Positions 10,046 through 18,485 of a stretch of 64,000 nt of DNA are shown piece after piece (the stretch's first letter is position 1; every line of letters starts with the position of its first letter). The stretch covers positions 2,480,001 through 2,544,000 of the forward strand of contig NZ_JAUTBD010000001.1 of NCBI RefSeq assembly GCF_030818935.1, read 5' to 3'. The notes under the pieces were generated by a model, which was not told the origin of the DNA, made no database searches, and saw only the letters and a program-made list of their open reading frames with translations. This DNA is from Microbacterium sp. SORGH_AS_1204. Its GTDB lineage: Bacteria; Actinomycetota; Actinomycetes; Actinomycetales; Microbacteriaceae. The position numbers and the translations under genes were made by a program.

Positions 10046-10819
10046 TCAGCCGCAGGTGCCGTCGCTCTGCAGCGCGGGGTCGCTGATGATCCCGCCGGCG
10101 ATGTCGAAGGTCGCGACGAGGTCTAGCCCCTGCACCGTGGCACCGGTGAGGGTGAGGCCGGCGGGCAGGCGATCGGCGATGCACAGGTTCGACGTCTGCA
10201 GCACGGGATCGGCGATGCCACCGAACTGCCCTCGCAGCGTGTCGGCGTCGATCACGTTTCCCCCCACCGTGAACGAGGTGGGCGTCAGCGTCAGGTCACC
10301 CTCGGCCGCGCCCGGTGTGACGGCGACTCCGACGGGGATCGCGATCCCGAACAGCGACAGCGACGTCTCGAAGGTGACATCCGGTGCCGCAACGTCGACG
10401 GTGCCCGCGGGAACGTCGGGGAGCTGCGCGAGCAGGGCGCGAAGCTGCTCCCTGTCGAGTCGCACCGACGCCACACCGCCGTCGGCGGCGGAACCGCGAG
10501 ACACCGGCACTCCCCGCAGATCCACCAGCACGTCGCCCTGCAGAGGCCCCAGAGCGACGTCGTTCGAAGAGACGGCGACCTCGTCGAGCCGCCCGCCGAG
10601 CACCTGCGGAAGCACCAGGCCGGCCACCTGCACGTCGACATCCTGGTCTTCGGGCAACCCGAGGTTCTGCACCACGAGAGAGCGCACGGTGCTGGTGACG
10701 ACCGAGCGCGCGATGAATTCCGCCGCCACGACCGCGCCGACCAGCAGCACGACAGCGACCACGATGACGGCGATCCAGCGCCCGGTGTGTCGTCGGCGCG
10801 GGGCCGTGGCATCCGTCAC
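10046..10819 (-). CDS. DUF2993 (LmeA-type) lipid-binding-like membrane-anchored protein
   Basis: 257 aa with one N-terminal membrane segment ([21 protein letters not shown]) and an extracytoplasmic beta-rich body typical of DUF2993. Mycobacterial LmeA of this family binds phospholipid and affects cell-envelope mannolipids, so an envelope role is plausible. The GTG start lies 2 nt after the argS stop codon, with GGAGCGG inside the end of argS as its ribosome site, so it is probably [12 protein letters not shown] with argS. Confidence 0.75.
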   Translation of the reverse strand: MTDATAPRRRHTGRWIAVIVVAVVLLVGAVVAAEFIARSVVTSTVRSLVVQNLGLPEDQDVDVQVAGLVLPQVLGGRLDEVAVSSNDVALGPLQGDVLVDLRGVPVSRGSAADGGVASVRLDREQLRALLAQLPDVPAGTVDVAAPDVTFETSLSLFGIAIPVGVAVTPGAAEGDLTLTPTSFTVGGNVIDADTLRGQFGGIADPVLQTSNLCIADRLPAGLTLTGATVQGLDLVATFDIAGGIISDPALQSDGTCG

Positions 10820-10821
10820 GT

Positions 10822-12487
10822 CTACATCCGCTCCGGGGCGCCCACGCCCAGCAGGGTCAGACCGTTGCGCAGCACCTGACCGGTCGCGTCGTTGAGCCAC
10901 AGGCGGGTGCGGTGCACCGGCTCGACGGGGGCGTCGCCCAGCGGGATGACACGGCAGTTGTCGTACCAGCGGTGGTACAGACCGGCGAGCTCCTCGAGGT
11001 AGCGCGCGACGCGGTGCGGCTCGCGCACCTCGGCGGCGTACGCGACGATGCGGGGGAACTCCTGGAGCACGCCCAGCAGCGCCGACTCGGTCTCGTGGTC
11101 GAGCAGTTCGGGCGCGAACTCCGACCGGTCGACCCCGGATGCGGCGGCGTTGCGCGCCACGTTGTGCGTACGCGCGTGGGCGTACTGCACGTAGAACACC
11201 GGGTTGTCGTTGGTGCGCTTCTGCAGCACGTCGAGGTCGATGTCGAGGTTCGAGTCGGCCGAGCTGCGCGTGAGGGCGTAGCGGGCGGCATCCACTCCGA
11301 CGATCTCGACGAGGTCTTCGAGGGTGACCACGGTGCCGGCGCGCTTCGACATGCGCAGGGGCTGGCCGTCGCGAACGAGGTTGACCATCTGCCCGATCAA
11401 GACCTGCAGGTTGACGTGCGGTTCGTCGCCGAAGGCGGCGCACATCGCCATGAGGCGCTGGACGTAGCCGTGGTGGTTCGGCGCCGAGCATGATGATGCA
11501 GCGGTTGAATCCGCGCTCGCGCTTGTCGAGGTAGTACGCCAGGTCACCCGAGATGTAGGCGGGCTGCCCGTCGGACTTGATGATGACGCGGTCTTTGTCG
11601 TCGCCGAACTCCGTGGAGCGCAGCCACGTCGCGCCGTCGGCCTCGAAGATGTGGCCGAGCTCGCGCAGCCGCGCGACGGCGCGGTCGACGGCGCCGGAGT
11701 CGTGCAGATCGTTCTCGTGGAAGTACACGTCGAAGTCGACGCCGAACTCGTGCAGCGACTGCTTGATCTCGCCGAACATGAGGGTCACGCCGAGCTCGCG
11801 GAAGGCCTCCTGCTTGGCATCCGGCTCGAGGGCGTCGATGTCTCCGTCGTAGGCCTCGGCCACGCGCTTCGCGATGTCGTGGATATATGCACCGCCATAA
11901 CCGTCTTCGGGCGTCGGGTCACCCTGGTGAGCGGCGACGAGGCTGCGGGCGAAGCGATCGATCTGGGCGCCGTGGTCGTTGAAGTAATACTCGCGGGTGA
12001 CCTGGGCGCCCTGCGACGACAGGATGCGCGCGAGGGCATCGCCGAGGGCGGCCCAGCGGGTGCCGCCGAGGTGGATCGGACCGGTCGGGTTCGCGCTGAC
12101 GAATTCGAGGTTGATAATCTCGTCGGCGCGGGAGTCGTTGGTGCCGAACGCGCTGCCCTGCTCGACGATCGTCTTGGCGAGAGCGCCTGCCGCCGCGGCA
12201 TCCAGGCGGATGTTGATGAAGCCCGGGCCTGCGACCTCGACGCTCGCGATGCCGTCGACGGCTTCGAGGCCCGCGGCGATCTCGGCGGCGAACTCGCGCG
12301 GGTTGGCCCCGACGACCTTCGACAGCTTCAACGCGGCGTTGGACGCCCAGTCGCCGTGGTCGCGGTTCTTCGGCCGCTCGAGCGGCAGGTCGGCGGCCGA
12401 GAGCCCGGCCGAAGACCCCTCTCGTCGCGCCTCCGCGAGCGGGGCGATGACGGCGAGCAGGGCGGCGGAGAGGGCAGCGGGATCCAT
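10822..12487 (-). CDS. argS: arginyl-tRNA synthetase, with a +1 frameshift in the read sequence
   Basis: Charges tRNA-Arg; class I synthetase, essential. N-terminal add-on domain, HIGH-type motif in [13 protein letters not shown], and KMSKS-type motif in [10 protein letters not shown], followed by the helical anticodon-binding domain ending GVGAPERM. The frame breaks after CIIMLGA: the DNA reads GCCGAACCACCAC where GCCGACCACCAC (A-D-H-H) is expected, one extra base at 11477-11478. Removing it gives a continuous 554-aa ArgS of normal length. Since argS is essential, this is most likely a base-call error. The tRNA-Arg gene 3.5 kb away is unrelated in transcription. Confidence 0.93.
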
Positions 12488-12496
12488 AGCCCTGCA

Positions 12497-12502
12497 AGTC
12501 TA
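12497..12502 (-). promoter_or_regulatory. -10 hexamer TAGACT of argS
   Basis: TAGACT is separated from the argS ATG by 9 nt (TGCAGGGCT), with no ribosome site at normal spacing. This fits a leaderless or near-leaderless transcript. Confidence 0.45.
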
Positions 12503-12533
12503 GGCGGAGCGGGCTCGCTCCCCCGCCTGCGAA

Positions 12534-12610
12534 CGCGACGCAGGAACACCCGTGGTTCGTGGCGGAACGACCTGTCCGTGGCGGGCCGAGGCCGCGATTC
12601 CTGCGTCGCG
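12534..12610 (-). terminator. spaced inverted repeat downstream of the transglutaminase gene
   Basis: Perfect 13-bp arms CGCGACGCAGGAA (12534-12546) and TTCCTGCGTCGCG (12598-12610) enclose 51 nt. It lies between the stop of the upstream gene and the argS promoter, in the position of a terminator. Similar spaced arms follow other minus-strand genes in the window. Confidence 0.45.
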
Positions 12611-12678
12611 CACCAGGGGCGGGGCCGGGGCCTTCGCGGCACACGATGGCGGGCCGATCATGAAGCGCGGCGGATGCG

Positions 12679-13488
12679 TCAGCCGATCTGCACCAGAGAC
12701 TCGTGGTCGTCGGGGGCAGCGGCATCCGGAACCTCGTCTTCGAGCACCGCGTCGACGTGCATGCGCTCGAGCCCGACGTACCCGCCGTGATAGCTGAGGA
12801 AGGCGCAGTCGGCGGCGTCGCGTCCGGTGGCGATGCGCACGAGGGAGCGACGGTCGGCGAGACGAGTCGCGTCGACGACGTACCAGACGCCGTCGATGTA
12901 CGCCTCGGCGACGGCGTGGAAGTCCATCGGCTCGAGCCCGGGCGCATAGCAGGCGGCGTAGCGCGCGGGCATGTCCATGGCCCGCAGCAGCGCGATCACG
13001 ACGTGCGCGTAGTCGCGGCAGACGCCTTGACCGGTCATCAGCGTCGTGACGGCGCTGTCGGTGCCGAGACTGAGCCCCGGCGTGTAGGTGACGGTGGATG
13101 CCACGAAGTTCGACACCGCCGCGAGCAGCTCGACGCCGGCGAGTCCGCGGAACTGGCGGCGCGCTTGAGCGAAGACCTCATCGGACTGGCAGTAGCGGCT
13201 CGGGCGGAGGTAGGTGATCGTCTCGAGATCGCTCGTGCGGGGGCTCTGGGCGGAACCCGTGACGACCGCTTCGTAGCGTACGGAGAGGGGTCCTTGCTCA
13301 CCCGTCAGGCGGTGCAGACGGCTGCCGGACTGGTCGACGATCTCGGTCGGCGTGTAGACGCGCTCGCCCTGCGAGAAGGTGAGGCGCTCGTGCGCGAACG
13401 GCACCCCCTGCGCCGCGGTGATCTGGAAGATGAGATCGACGGACGCCCCCAGATCGAGGTCGAGTTCAGCGGTCACACGGCGCGGCAC
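12679..13488 (-). CDS. transglutaminase-like cysteine protease-fold protein
   Basis: About 269 aa. N-terminal beta-sandwich typical of bacterial transglutaminase-like proteins, then the core with the triad visible: Cys in GQGVCRDYAHV, His in MDFHAVAEAY, Asp in YVVDATRLA. No signal peptide, so cytoplasmic; the family cleaves or crosslinks peptide or isopeptide bonds and the substrate is unknown. I chose the GTG preceded by GAGGA at 7 nt; a GTG four codons further in (13476) is equally possible, and the longest frame (from 13527) seems too long. It lies 54 nt after the lipoprotein gene and may be in its transcript. Confidence 0.8.
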   Translation of the reverse strand: MPRRVTAELDLDLGASVDLIFQITAAQGVPFAHERLTFSQGERVYTPTEIVDQSGSRLHRLTGEQGPLSVRYEAVVTGSAQSPRTSDLETITYLRPSRYCQSDEVFAQARRQFRGLAGVELLAAVSNFVASTVTYTPGLSLGTDSAVTTLMTGQGVCRDYAHVVIALLRAMDMPARYAACYAPGLEPMDFHAVAEAYIDGVWYVVDATRLADRRSLVRIATGRDAADCAFLSYHGGYVGLERMHVDAVLEDEVPDAAAPDDHESLVQIG

Positions 13489-13542
13489 CGGGCAATCCTC
13501 GCACGCTGTCGGGCACCCCCGGACCACGCGGCGGCAATCCGG

Positions 13543-14094
13543 TCATCCGTCTTTCTTGCCCGGTTCCGACGGACCTTCGTCGCCGGGCTTCTTGTCGTCT
13601 TTCCCACCGGGTCCGCCGTTTCCCCGACCCTTGTTCCCGTTGCCGTTCGAGGGGGTGGCCTTGTCGTTCTCCGTCGGCTCGGAGGGGGTCTGCTCGGCCG
13701 TCTCGGAGGGTGTCGGTTCCGCGGTCTCCTCCGGCTCGACCGTCTCGTCCGGTTCGCTCGTCTGCTCTGGTTCGCTGGTCTGCTCCGGAGACGGCGTTGC
13801 CGACGACGTGGGCGCGGGGGCGGTCAGGTCGGCGCGGACGGTCGCGATGCGCGCCAGGATGGCGTCGGCCTCCGCCGTGGTGATCTCGCCCGCGTCGCGA
13901 CGGGCGATGACGTCGGCCTCGAGCGCGTCGAGGCTCGCGAGCGCCGATGCGTAGTCGCCCGCCGACGCCTGCTCGGCGACGGTCCGGACGGACTGCTGCC
14001 ACGCGGTGGGCGCGGCGGCCGGAGGCGTGCAGGCGGCGAGCGCGACGGTGGCGGCGAACACGAGGGTGGCGGCGGGGGCAGCGCGGCGTATCAC
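13543..14094 (-). CDS. lipoprotein with a long Glu/Thr/Pro-rich tail
   Basis: 183 aa. Lipobox LAAC with Cys22 after a hydrophobic signal. A helical segment (about 32-85, WQQSVRTVAEQASAGDYASALASLDALEADVIARRDAGEITTAEADAILARIATVRADL in short pieces) is followed by a disordered tail with SEPEQTSEPDET-like repeats and a Gly/Lys-rich end. Its GTG overlaps the kinase stop (GTGA), so it is [15 protein letters not shown] coupled to the kinase and may act in the same signalling unit at the membrane. Exact function unknown. Confidence 0.8.
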   Translation of the reverse strand: MIRRAAPAATLVFAATVALAACTPPAAAPTAWQQSVRTVAEQASAGDYASALASLDALEADVIARRDAGEITTAEADAILARIATVRADLTAPAPTSSATPSPEQTSEPEQTSEPDETVEPEETAEPTPSETAEQTPSEPTENDKATPSNGNGNKGRGNGGPGGKDDKKPGDEGPSEPGKKDG

Positions 14095-15335
14095 GGCCCG
14101 ACCTCCTTCCACAGGTCGTCCATGTGTTGATCCAGCGGCTGCGGGAGGGTCGGCAGGTTCGGGTCGGCGCTGCCGCCGGAGTTCGCCAGCGCGACGGCGC
14201 TGACCGCCACCCCCGCGGCGAGGAGAAGCGCGACCACGGATGCCACGATGACCCCCGTGCGCGGCCTGCGGCGCGGATCGCGATCCGGCGGGGACGAGGG
14301 CGGCCGGCCGGGCGTGGACGAGGCGGGAGCGGAGGAGAGTAGGCGCGTGCGATCGTCGGCCGCGGACGAACGGATGCCGTCGGGCTGCGCAACGGCGCGG
14401 GTGCGGTCGCCGTTGCCGAGGACGCGCGTCGGTGCGGTCGCCGATGGCAGGATCGCGGTGGCCGCGTCGACCGAGGAAGCACCCGCCGCGCCGCCCGCGA
14501 GCGTGCGCAGCGCCATGATGACGCCCGCGGCATCCGGTCTCTCGCCCGGTTCGAGGGCGGTCATCCGCTGCAGGACGTCTCGCCACGGTGGGGGGACGTT
14601 CGCGGGGATGTCGGGCGCCGAGACGATGCGAGCGGCGAGCGCTTCGTGCGGAGTCCGAGCGCCGAACGGACGGGTTGCGGTCAACGCCTCGAGTAGGACG
14701 AGCCCGAGCGCGTAGACGTCGCTCGCGGGGGCCGCCGGCATGCCCGTGGCCTGTTCGGGACTGAGGTACGCGGCGGTGCCGATCACGGTGTCGGCGCGCG
14801 TGACCCGCGTGACACCCACCAGGGCGGCGATGCCGAAGTCGGCGAGGGTCGCACGTGGCGATTCGCCGGTGTGCGCGGCGGGGCGGATCAGGATGTTCGA
14901 CGGCTTCACGTCTCGGTGCACGATGCCACGGGCGTGGATGACGGCGAACGCCTCGGCGATCTCGCGACCGATGCGCGCCACCTCCGGTGCGGGCAGGCTG
15001 CCGCGCGCGATGCGGTCGGACAGGGTGGGCCCCGAGATGAGTTCCATCACGAGGTAGGCGGGGCTCCCCGCCAGCTTGGCGTCGTACAGCGTCACCAGAG
15101 AGGGATGCGAGAGCGAGGCGAGCAGCCGGATCTCGGAACGCACCCGCGCCACGTCGGCAGGGTCGGCCCCGTCGCCGTCGATGATCTTCAGCGCGACCGT
15201 CCGCTCGAGTGCGGTGTCCACGGCCTCGTGGACGCGCGCGTATCCGCCGCGGCCGAGGAGCCGACCGAGGCGGTACCGCCCGTCGAAGAGTTCGTCGTCG
15301 ATGCGATAGGCGACGGTGGGCGTCTGATCGCTCAC
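14091..15335 (-). CDS. membrane Ser/Thr protein kinase (PknB-type, no PASTA domains)
   Basis: 414 aa. Hanks-type kinase domain (about 20-280): glycine loop LLGRGGYARVHE, ATP lysine in VALKI, catalytic loop HRDVKPSN, DFG in LADFGIAAL, and SPE for APE. A Ser/Thr/Pro-rich linker follows, then one membrane helix (RTGVIVASVVALLLAAGVAVSAVALA) and a short 35-residue outer tail without PASTA repeats. The GTG start (VSDQTPTVAYRIDDEL) has only a weak ribosome site and lies 31 nt after the small membrane protein gene. Signal and substrate unknown; the coupled lipoprotein is a candidate partner. Confidence 0.9.
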   Translation of the reverse strand: MSDQTPTVAYRIDDELFDGRYRLGRLLGRGGYARVHEAVDTALERTVALKIIDGDGADPADVARVRSEIRLLASLSHPSLVTLYDAKLAGSPAYLVMELISGPTLSDRIARGSLPAPEVARIGREIAEAFAVIHARGIVHRDVKPSNILIRPAAHTGESPRATLADFGIAALVGVTRVTRADTVIGTAAYLSPEQATGMPAAPASDVYALGLVLLEALTATRPFGARTPHEALAARIVSAPDIPANVPPPWRDVLQRMTALEPGERPDAAGVIMALRTLAGGAAGASSVDAATAILPSATAPTRVLGNGDRTRAVAQPDGIRSSAADDRTRLLSSAPASSTPGRPPSSPPDRDPRRRPRTGVIVASVVALLLAAGVAVSAVALANSGGSADPNLPTLPQPLDQHMDDLWKEVGP

Positions 15336-15366
15336 GACGGCGCCCCGGGGAAGAGCCCCGAGCGCA

Positions 15367-15618
15367 TCAGACGAGGTCGTCGTTCGAACGCGTCGTCGAC
15401 CGTGTGACCTGCGCGTCGCCCACGCCCTGGGTGCGGGTGACGGTGTCGGTCTGCCGGCGGCGCGCCAGCAGCACGATCCCGATGAGGAAGACGACGACAC
15501 CGGCGCCCATCATGATGTAGCCGATCATGCTGAGACTGACGTAGTCGTTGGGAAGGTTCACCGCGAAGGCGAGGATGGCGCCGATGACGAACAGCGCGAT
15601 GCCGGCTCCGATGCTCAT
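15367..15618 (-). CDS. small two-helix membrane protein (DUF6458-like)
   Basis: 83 aa: two membrane segments (IGAGIALFVIGAILAFAV and MIGYIMMGAGVVVFLIGIVLLA) and a short polar tail. Matches a small family common in Microbacteriaceae that starts MSIGAGIALFVIGAILAFAV; function unknown. AAAGGGG lies 7 nt before the ATG. Possibly co-transcribed with the kinase. Confidence 0.75.
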   Translation of the reverse strand: MSIGAGIALFVIGAILAFAVNLPNDYVSLSMIGYIMMGAGVVVFLIGIVLLARRRQTDTVTRTQGVGDAQVTRSTTRSNDDLV

Positions 15619-15724
15619 GTCGAACCCCTTTCGAAGGTGGATCCAGCATCGCAAGAGCAGGCTGCACCGGCTCATACTCTTGACAACGACTGTCAAGTCG
15701 GGTGCCGTTCGCCCCCGCCGGGTG

Positions 15725-15730
15725 TGACAT
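15725..15730 (+). promoter_or_regulatory. possible -10 (TGACAT) before GGATGCC-ATG
   Basis: TGACAT, then GGATGCC, then ATG: same layout as several other starts here, but the hexamer deviates from TANNNT at position 2. Confidence 0.3.
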
Positions 15731-15737
15731 GGATGCC

Positions 15738-15935
15738 ATGAGCGCTCACGATGTCACCACCCGATCCAACCGCGGCCAGTGGGAGAACGCGGTCGAGGGC
15801 CGCCCCGAGCTGTCCGCCAGCTTCTCGAGCAAGGAGGAAGCGGTCGATCAGGGCCGCGCCATCGCCGACGAACTCGGTTCGCAGCACATCGTCGAGGATG
15901 CCGAGCCGACCGGCGCAGTCACCGACGAGGAGTGA
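15738..15935 (+). CDS. DUF2188-like small protein
   Basis: 65 aa, MSAHDVTTRSNRGQWENAVEG..., with the DUF2188 pattern of a GxW strand, a FSSKEEAVDQGRAIADELG helix and an acidic tail. Cytoplasmic, function unknown. An ATG three codons earlier (15729) is in frame. I prefer 15738 because GGATGCC precedes it, as for other genes in the window. Confidence 0.7.
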   Translation: MSAHDVTTRSNRGQWENAVEGRPELSASFSSKEEAVDQGRAIADELGSQHIVEDAEPTGAVTDEE

Positions 15936-15954
15936 AGGCGGCGGAGACGACGAA

Positions 15955-15977
15955 GGCCGCGATCGCTGATCGCGGCC
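15955..15977. terminator. hairpin between DUF2188 gene and tRNA-Arg
   Basis: GGCCGCGATC / GATCGCGGCC, 10 perfect base pairs with a 3-nt loop, followed by CTCTCTTCGT. It lies between two converging genes and can serve both strands. Confidence 0.7.
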
Positions 15978-15986
15978 CTCTCTTCG

Positions 15987-16062
15987 TGGTGCCCCCGACA
16001 GGAATCGAACCTGCGACCTTTGGTACCGGAAACCAACGCTCTATCCCCTGAGCTACGGAGGC
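15987..16062 (-). tRNA. tRNA-Arg (anticodon CCG)
   Basis: Full cloverleaf of 76 nt: acceptor GCCTCCG / CGGGGGC, D-arm GCTC...GAGC, anticodon stem TTGGT / ACCAA with loop TTCCGGT (anticodon CCG, reads CGG), T-arm with TTCGATT. Discriminator A and an encoded CCA end. CGG is a common arginine codon at this GC content. Confidence 0.95.
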
Positions 16063-16107
16063 GGACAGCTTCAGGCTATCACCGCGAGGCGGGTCGCCCC
16101 GACGGTA

Positions 16108-16141
16108 CGGGGCGGTGCGGCAGACGCCGGGCGCCGCCCCG
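16108..16141 (-). terminator. hairpin after the small acidic protein gene
   Basis: Outer arms CGGGGCGG / CCGCCCCG with further pairing (GCGGC / GCCG) inside, directly downstream of the minus-strand gene ending at 16153. Confidence 0.5.
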
Positions 16142-16152
16142 CGGCATCCGGA

Positions 16153-16338
16153 TCATTCGTCGCCGATGACGCCGATACCCGTGGCCTGGTGGTCGGCGTT
16201 CGGGTCGTCTTTCGTGGGTGCCTTCGATCCCTCGTCGGGGTCGTTCTCCTGGCTCGGCTTGACCGTGGGGTCGTCGCCGAGGTCGGCGGCGTCGTCGGTC
16301 GGCTGCTCTGCGGGGGCGGAGTTCTGGGGGTCGCTCAT
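16153..16338 (-). CDS. small acidic disordered protein
   Basis: 61 aa, rich in Asp, Glu, Pro and Ala (MSDPQNSAPAEQPTDDAADL...), no hydrophobic core, predicted disordered. AAGGGA lies just before the ATG. Such short acidic proteins are frequent in Microbacteriaceae; no function is known to me. Confidence 0.65.
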   Translation of the reverse strand: MSDPQNSAPAEQPTDDAADLGDDPTVKPSQENDPDEGSKAPTKDDPNADHQATGIGVIGDE

Positions 16339-16422
16339 GGGGTGTCCCTTCGTCGCGTGAACTCCCAGCCTGGCAATGTCGGCCGTCGGGACGCAGCGGC
16401 TTGACCGCGGACGCCCGCGGGC

Positions 16423-16872
16423 TTAGCGACCGAGCAGAGCGCGCAACCGCCGTGCGAGAGGCTGGGTCAGGATGACCTGGCGCCCGTCCACGTCGACCGT
16501 GATGGTGGATCCGCCGAGACCCCGCCCCGGCGCGGGACGCGCGTCGCCGCGGACGTACGCCTCGGCGACATCGACGTACGCGGCGAGGAGTTGGGCGCTC
16601 TGATCCTTCGACGAATTCGCGTCCACGAGCTGCAGTCGATGTCCGGTGTCGGTCTCGACCGAGAACCAGCGCGAGCCCGGCGTCGACACGAGCGCCCACC
16701 GCCGCCCGCGCGTGAACCGCGCCCACGCCGCACCGTCGCGCACCGCCGTCGTGACCGACAGGTCGGCCTGGGCCACGCACAGCACCTCGAGCATGGCGAG
16801 GGCCTCCGCCGCGGTGACGTAGTCGCCGCGGTCCGCACCGAGTCCTCCCCACTCGAATCTGCGCTCGCTCAT
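16423..16872 (-). CDS. conserved hypothetical protein
   Basis: 149 aa starting MSERRFEWGGLGADRGDYV. Mixed alpha/beta, no signal peptide or membrane segment; one helix (AAEALAMLEVLCVAQADL) and a basic C-terminus (LARRLRALLGR). GGTGAGGGG precedes the ATG. Not recognised; a 303-codon extension upstream has poor codon character and no start signal. Confidence 0.6.
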   Translation of the reverse strand: MSERRFEWGGLGADRGDYVTAAEALAMLEVLCVAQADLSVTTAVRDGAAWARFTRGRRWALVSTPGSRWFSVETDTGHRLQLVDANSSKDQSAQLLAAYVDVAEAYVRGDARPAPGRGLGGSTITVDVDGRQVILTQPLARRLRALLGR

Positions 16873-17035
16873 CCCCTCACCGTCCCTGGACTCATCCTCC
16901 CCAGAGGGTAAACCCCGGGGCAGCGGTCGGCGCCGTGCGAAGCGGCCGGGGGCCCACGAAAACCGCGTGGTCACCTCGTCACCGGTTTCAGCGGCGACCG
17001 ACACCGCCCCGCGGGCCTGTTCTGACCGGACGGAA

Positions 17036-17073
17036 CGGATGCCATGGACGCGGTGCAGCGTCCTTGGCATCCG
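17036..17073 (-). terminator. long hairpin after a 43-aa ORF
   Basis: CGGATGCCATGGACGC and GCGTCCTTGGCATCCG pair over 16 bp with one T/T mismatch around a 6-nt loop. It begins 2 nt after the stop of the small ORF at 17076 on the same strand, which supports that ORF being expressed. Contains the GGATGCC/GGCATCC word. Confidence 0.65.
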
Positions 17074-17075
17074 AG

Positions 17076-17207
17076 TCAGTCGCCCTTCACGTCGACGATC
17101 TGACGCAGCGTGTGCCACACGGTCACCAGGTCGGCGGCATCCGCCATGACCCGGTCGATCGGCGTGCGATCCGCGGTCATCGTCTCGTCTTTCGTCGGCT
17201 GTCGCAC
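17076..17207 (-). CDS. candidate small protein (34-43 aa)
   Basis: From a GTG (17207) 43 aa, or from an internal ATG (17180) 34 aa: MTADRTPIDRVMADAADLVT then VWHTLRQIVDVKGD. An amphipathic helix is likely. Evidence for reality: it fills an otherwise empty 415-bp gap, follows the 117-aa gene on the same strand, and is followed at once by a strong hairpin. Ribosome site weak (GACGAG before the ATG). No known family. Confidence 0.45.
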   Translation of the reverse strand: MRQPTKDETMTADRTPIDRVMADAADLVTVWHTLRQIVDVKGD

Positions 17208-17287
17208 CGAACGGCGCGGACGTGCGAACACAGCAGATGCCGTGGACCCCTCGCGAGTGCCATCCCTGTTGCCGAGGCGGGCCCTCG

Positions 17288-17641
17288 TTACGCCTGAGTC
17301 GGCTGATCGAAGTCCCAGTCGATCGGCTCGTCATCCTCGTCGAGCGTCGACGGAACGGCCCGCAGGTGCGGTCGCGGGAACAAGCGGTGCTTGCGCAGTT
17401 CTTCTGCGGCGGCGGTGAAGTCGGGTTCTTCGTCGTCCCACTCGACCGGGGACGACAGCACGTCGTTGCCGACGCCGATGACCAGTTCGGCCTGGGCGAC
17501 CTTCTTGGCGTCCGTGACGATGGGGATGCTCACGGCTTCGGCATGACCTTCCTGCGCCACGGCCGCCGTCAGCTCGACGAGCGACGCGGCGACGTCATCG
17601 GTGGTGGTCACGGTCTCGCCGGCATAGGTCACGCATCGCAT
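17288..17641 (-). CDS. conserved hypothetical protein, acidic C-terminus
   Basis: 117 aa, MRCVTYAGETVTTTDDVAASLVEL... N-terminal half alpha/beta with a strand-rich centre (AVSIPIVTDAKKVAQAELVIGVG), C-terminal half acidic (STLDEDDEPIDWDFDQPTQA). No signal or membrane segment. It probably follows the MarR-coupled 59-aa gene in one transcript (69 nt gap). Function unknown. Confidence 0.65.
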   Translation of the reverse strand: MRCVTYAGETVTTTDDVAASLVELTAAVAQEGHAEAVSIPIVTDAKKVAQAELVIGVGNDVLSSPVEWDDEEPDFTAAAEELRKHRLFPRPHLRAVPSTLDEDDEPIDWDFDQPTQA

Positions 17642-17710
17642 GCCCCCACCCTGCGGCCCCCCTCCGCGGGCCGGGGGTGGGTTGCCCGGACGACGCGAGT
17701 GGGATACGCC

Positions 17711-17890
17711 TCAGTCTCGCCGCTGAGCGGAGCGGAACATCGCCTCGTCGAGCTCGAACCACACGGCGCGCACCGTGTCGAACTCGGCGAACGGTTCGGG
17801 CTGCGGGTCGCTCAGCGGCAGACGATAGCCGCGAGGCAGGTCGTCGACGTGCTGTCCGTCGCGCGGGCCGCCGACGAGCACGTAGATCAC
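17711..17890 (-). CDS. 59-aa conserved-looking protein coupled to MarR
   Basis: Short gene missed by length cut-offs: MIYVLVGGPRDGQHVDDLPR, then GYRLPLSDPQPEPFAEFDTV and RAVWFELDEAMFRSAQRRD. The GTG start overlaps the MarR stop (GTGA), so it is [18 protein letters not shown] with the regulator. The VGGPRDGQ opening and GYRLPL strand look like a compact beta domain. Codon usage fits the neighbours. No function assigned; coupling suggests a role in the response MarR controls. Confidence 0.65.
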   Translation of the reverse strand: MIYVLVGGPRDGQHVDDLPRGYRLPLSDPQPEPFAEFDTVRAVWFELDEAMFRSAQRRD

Positions 17891-18441
17891 GGGGAGTCGA
17901 CCGCCGGCGTTTCGACCGCGACACCGTCGACGGCGTCGCTCATGCGCTGGAGGAACGCGACCACGGCCGCGGACTCCTCGGGCGTCATGTCGATGACGGC
18001 CGCGAGCATGCGATCGTGCATGTTGCCGAGCGTGCGGCGCACCTCGGCATCAGCCCTCGGTGTGACCTGGATGAAGATGCTGCGTCGGTCGTCGGGATTG
18101 GCGGCCCGGGTGATGTGTCCGGAGCGTTCGAGGCGATCGAGGATGGCAGTCGTCGACGCCGTCGAGAGACCCAGGTACTTCGTGAGCTCGCCCGGACGAA
18201 CCTGCCGCGACGAATCGCGCAGCAGATACCGCAGCACGAGGAGTTCGTTCTCGCCCATCGACATGGAGTCGCGTGTGCGGCGACGCATGGCCACCTCGGC
18301 CGCTCGGTAGATGCGCAGGGCCTCGAGAACCGCTTTGCTGCGGTGGCGCCGATCTTGGGGTTCGTCGCCGTACCAATAGGTGACGTCGGCACCCGGCTGG
18401 CTCGTCGGGGGTACGCGGGGCGTGGTCTCGACGTCTGTCAT
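17887..18441 (-). CDS. MarR-family transcriptional regulator
   Basis: 184 aa. Winged helix-turn-helix at about 70-135: MSMGENELLVLRYLL, ELTKYLGLSTASTTAILDRLERSGHI recognition region, and the wing RAANPDDRRSIFIQVT. N- and C-terminal helices would form the dimer interface. GGGAGGAG precedes the ATG. Transcribed away from the DUF7882-like gene across a 113-bp AT-richer spacer carrying inverted repeats, so autoregulation plus control of the divergent gene is likely. Ligand unknown. Confidence 0.9.
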   Translation of the reverse strand: MTDVETTPRVPPTSQPGADVTYWYGDEPQDRRHRSKAVLEALRIYRAAEVAMRRRTRDSMSMGENELLVLRYLLRDSSRQVRPGELTKYLGLSTASTTAILDRLERSGHITRAANPDDRRSIFIQVTPRADAEVRRTLGNMHDRMLAAVIDMTPEESAAVVAFLQRMSDAVDGVAVETPAVDSP

Positions 18442-18485
18442 GGCACACTCCTCCCGCTCGTACCGTGACTATACATCGGAAATAA

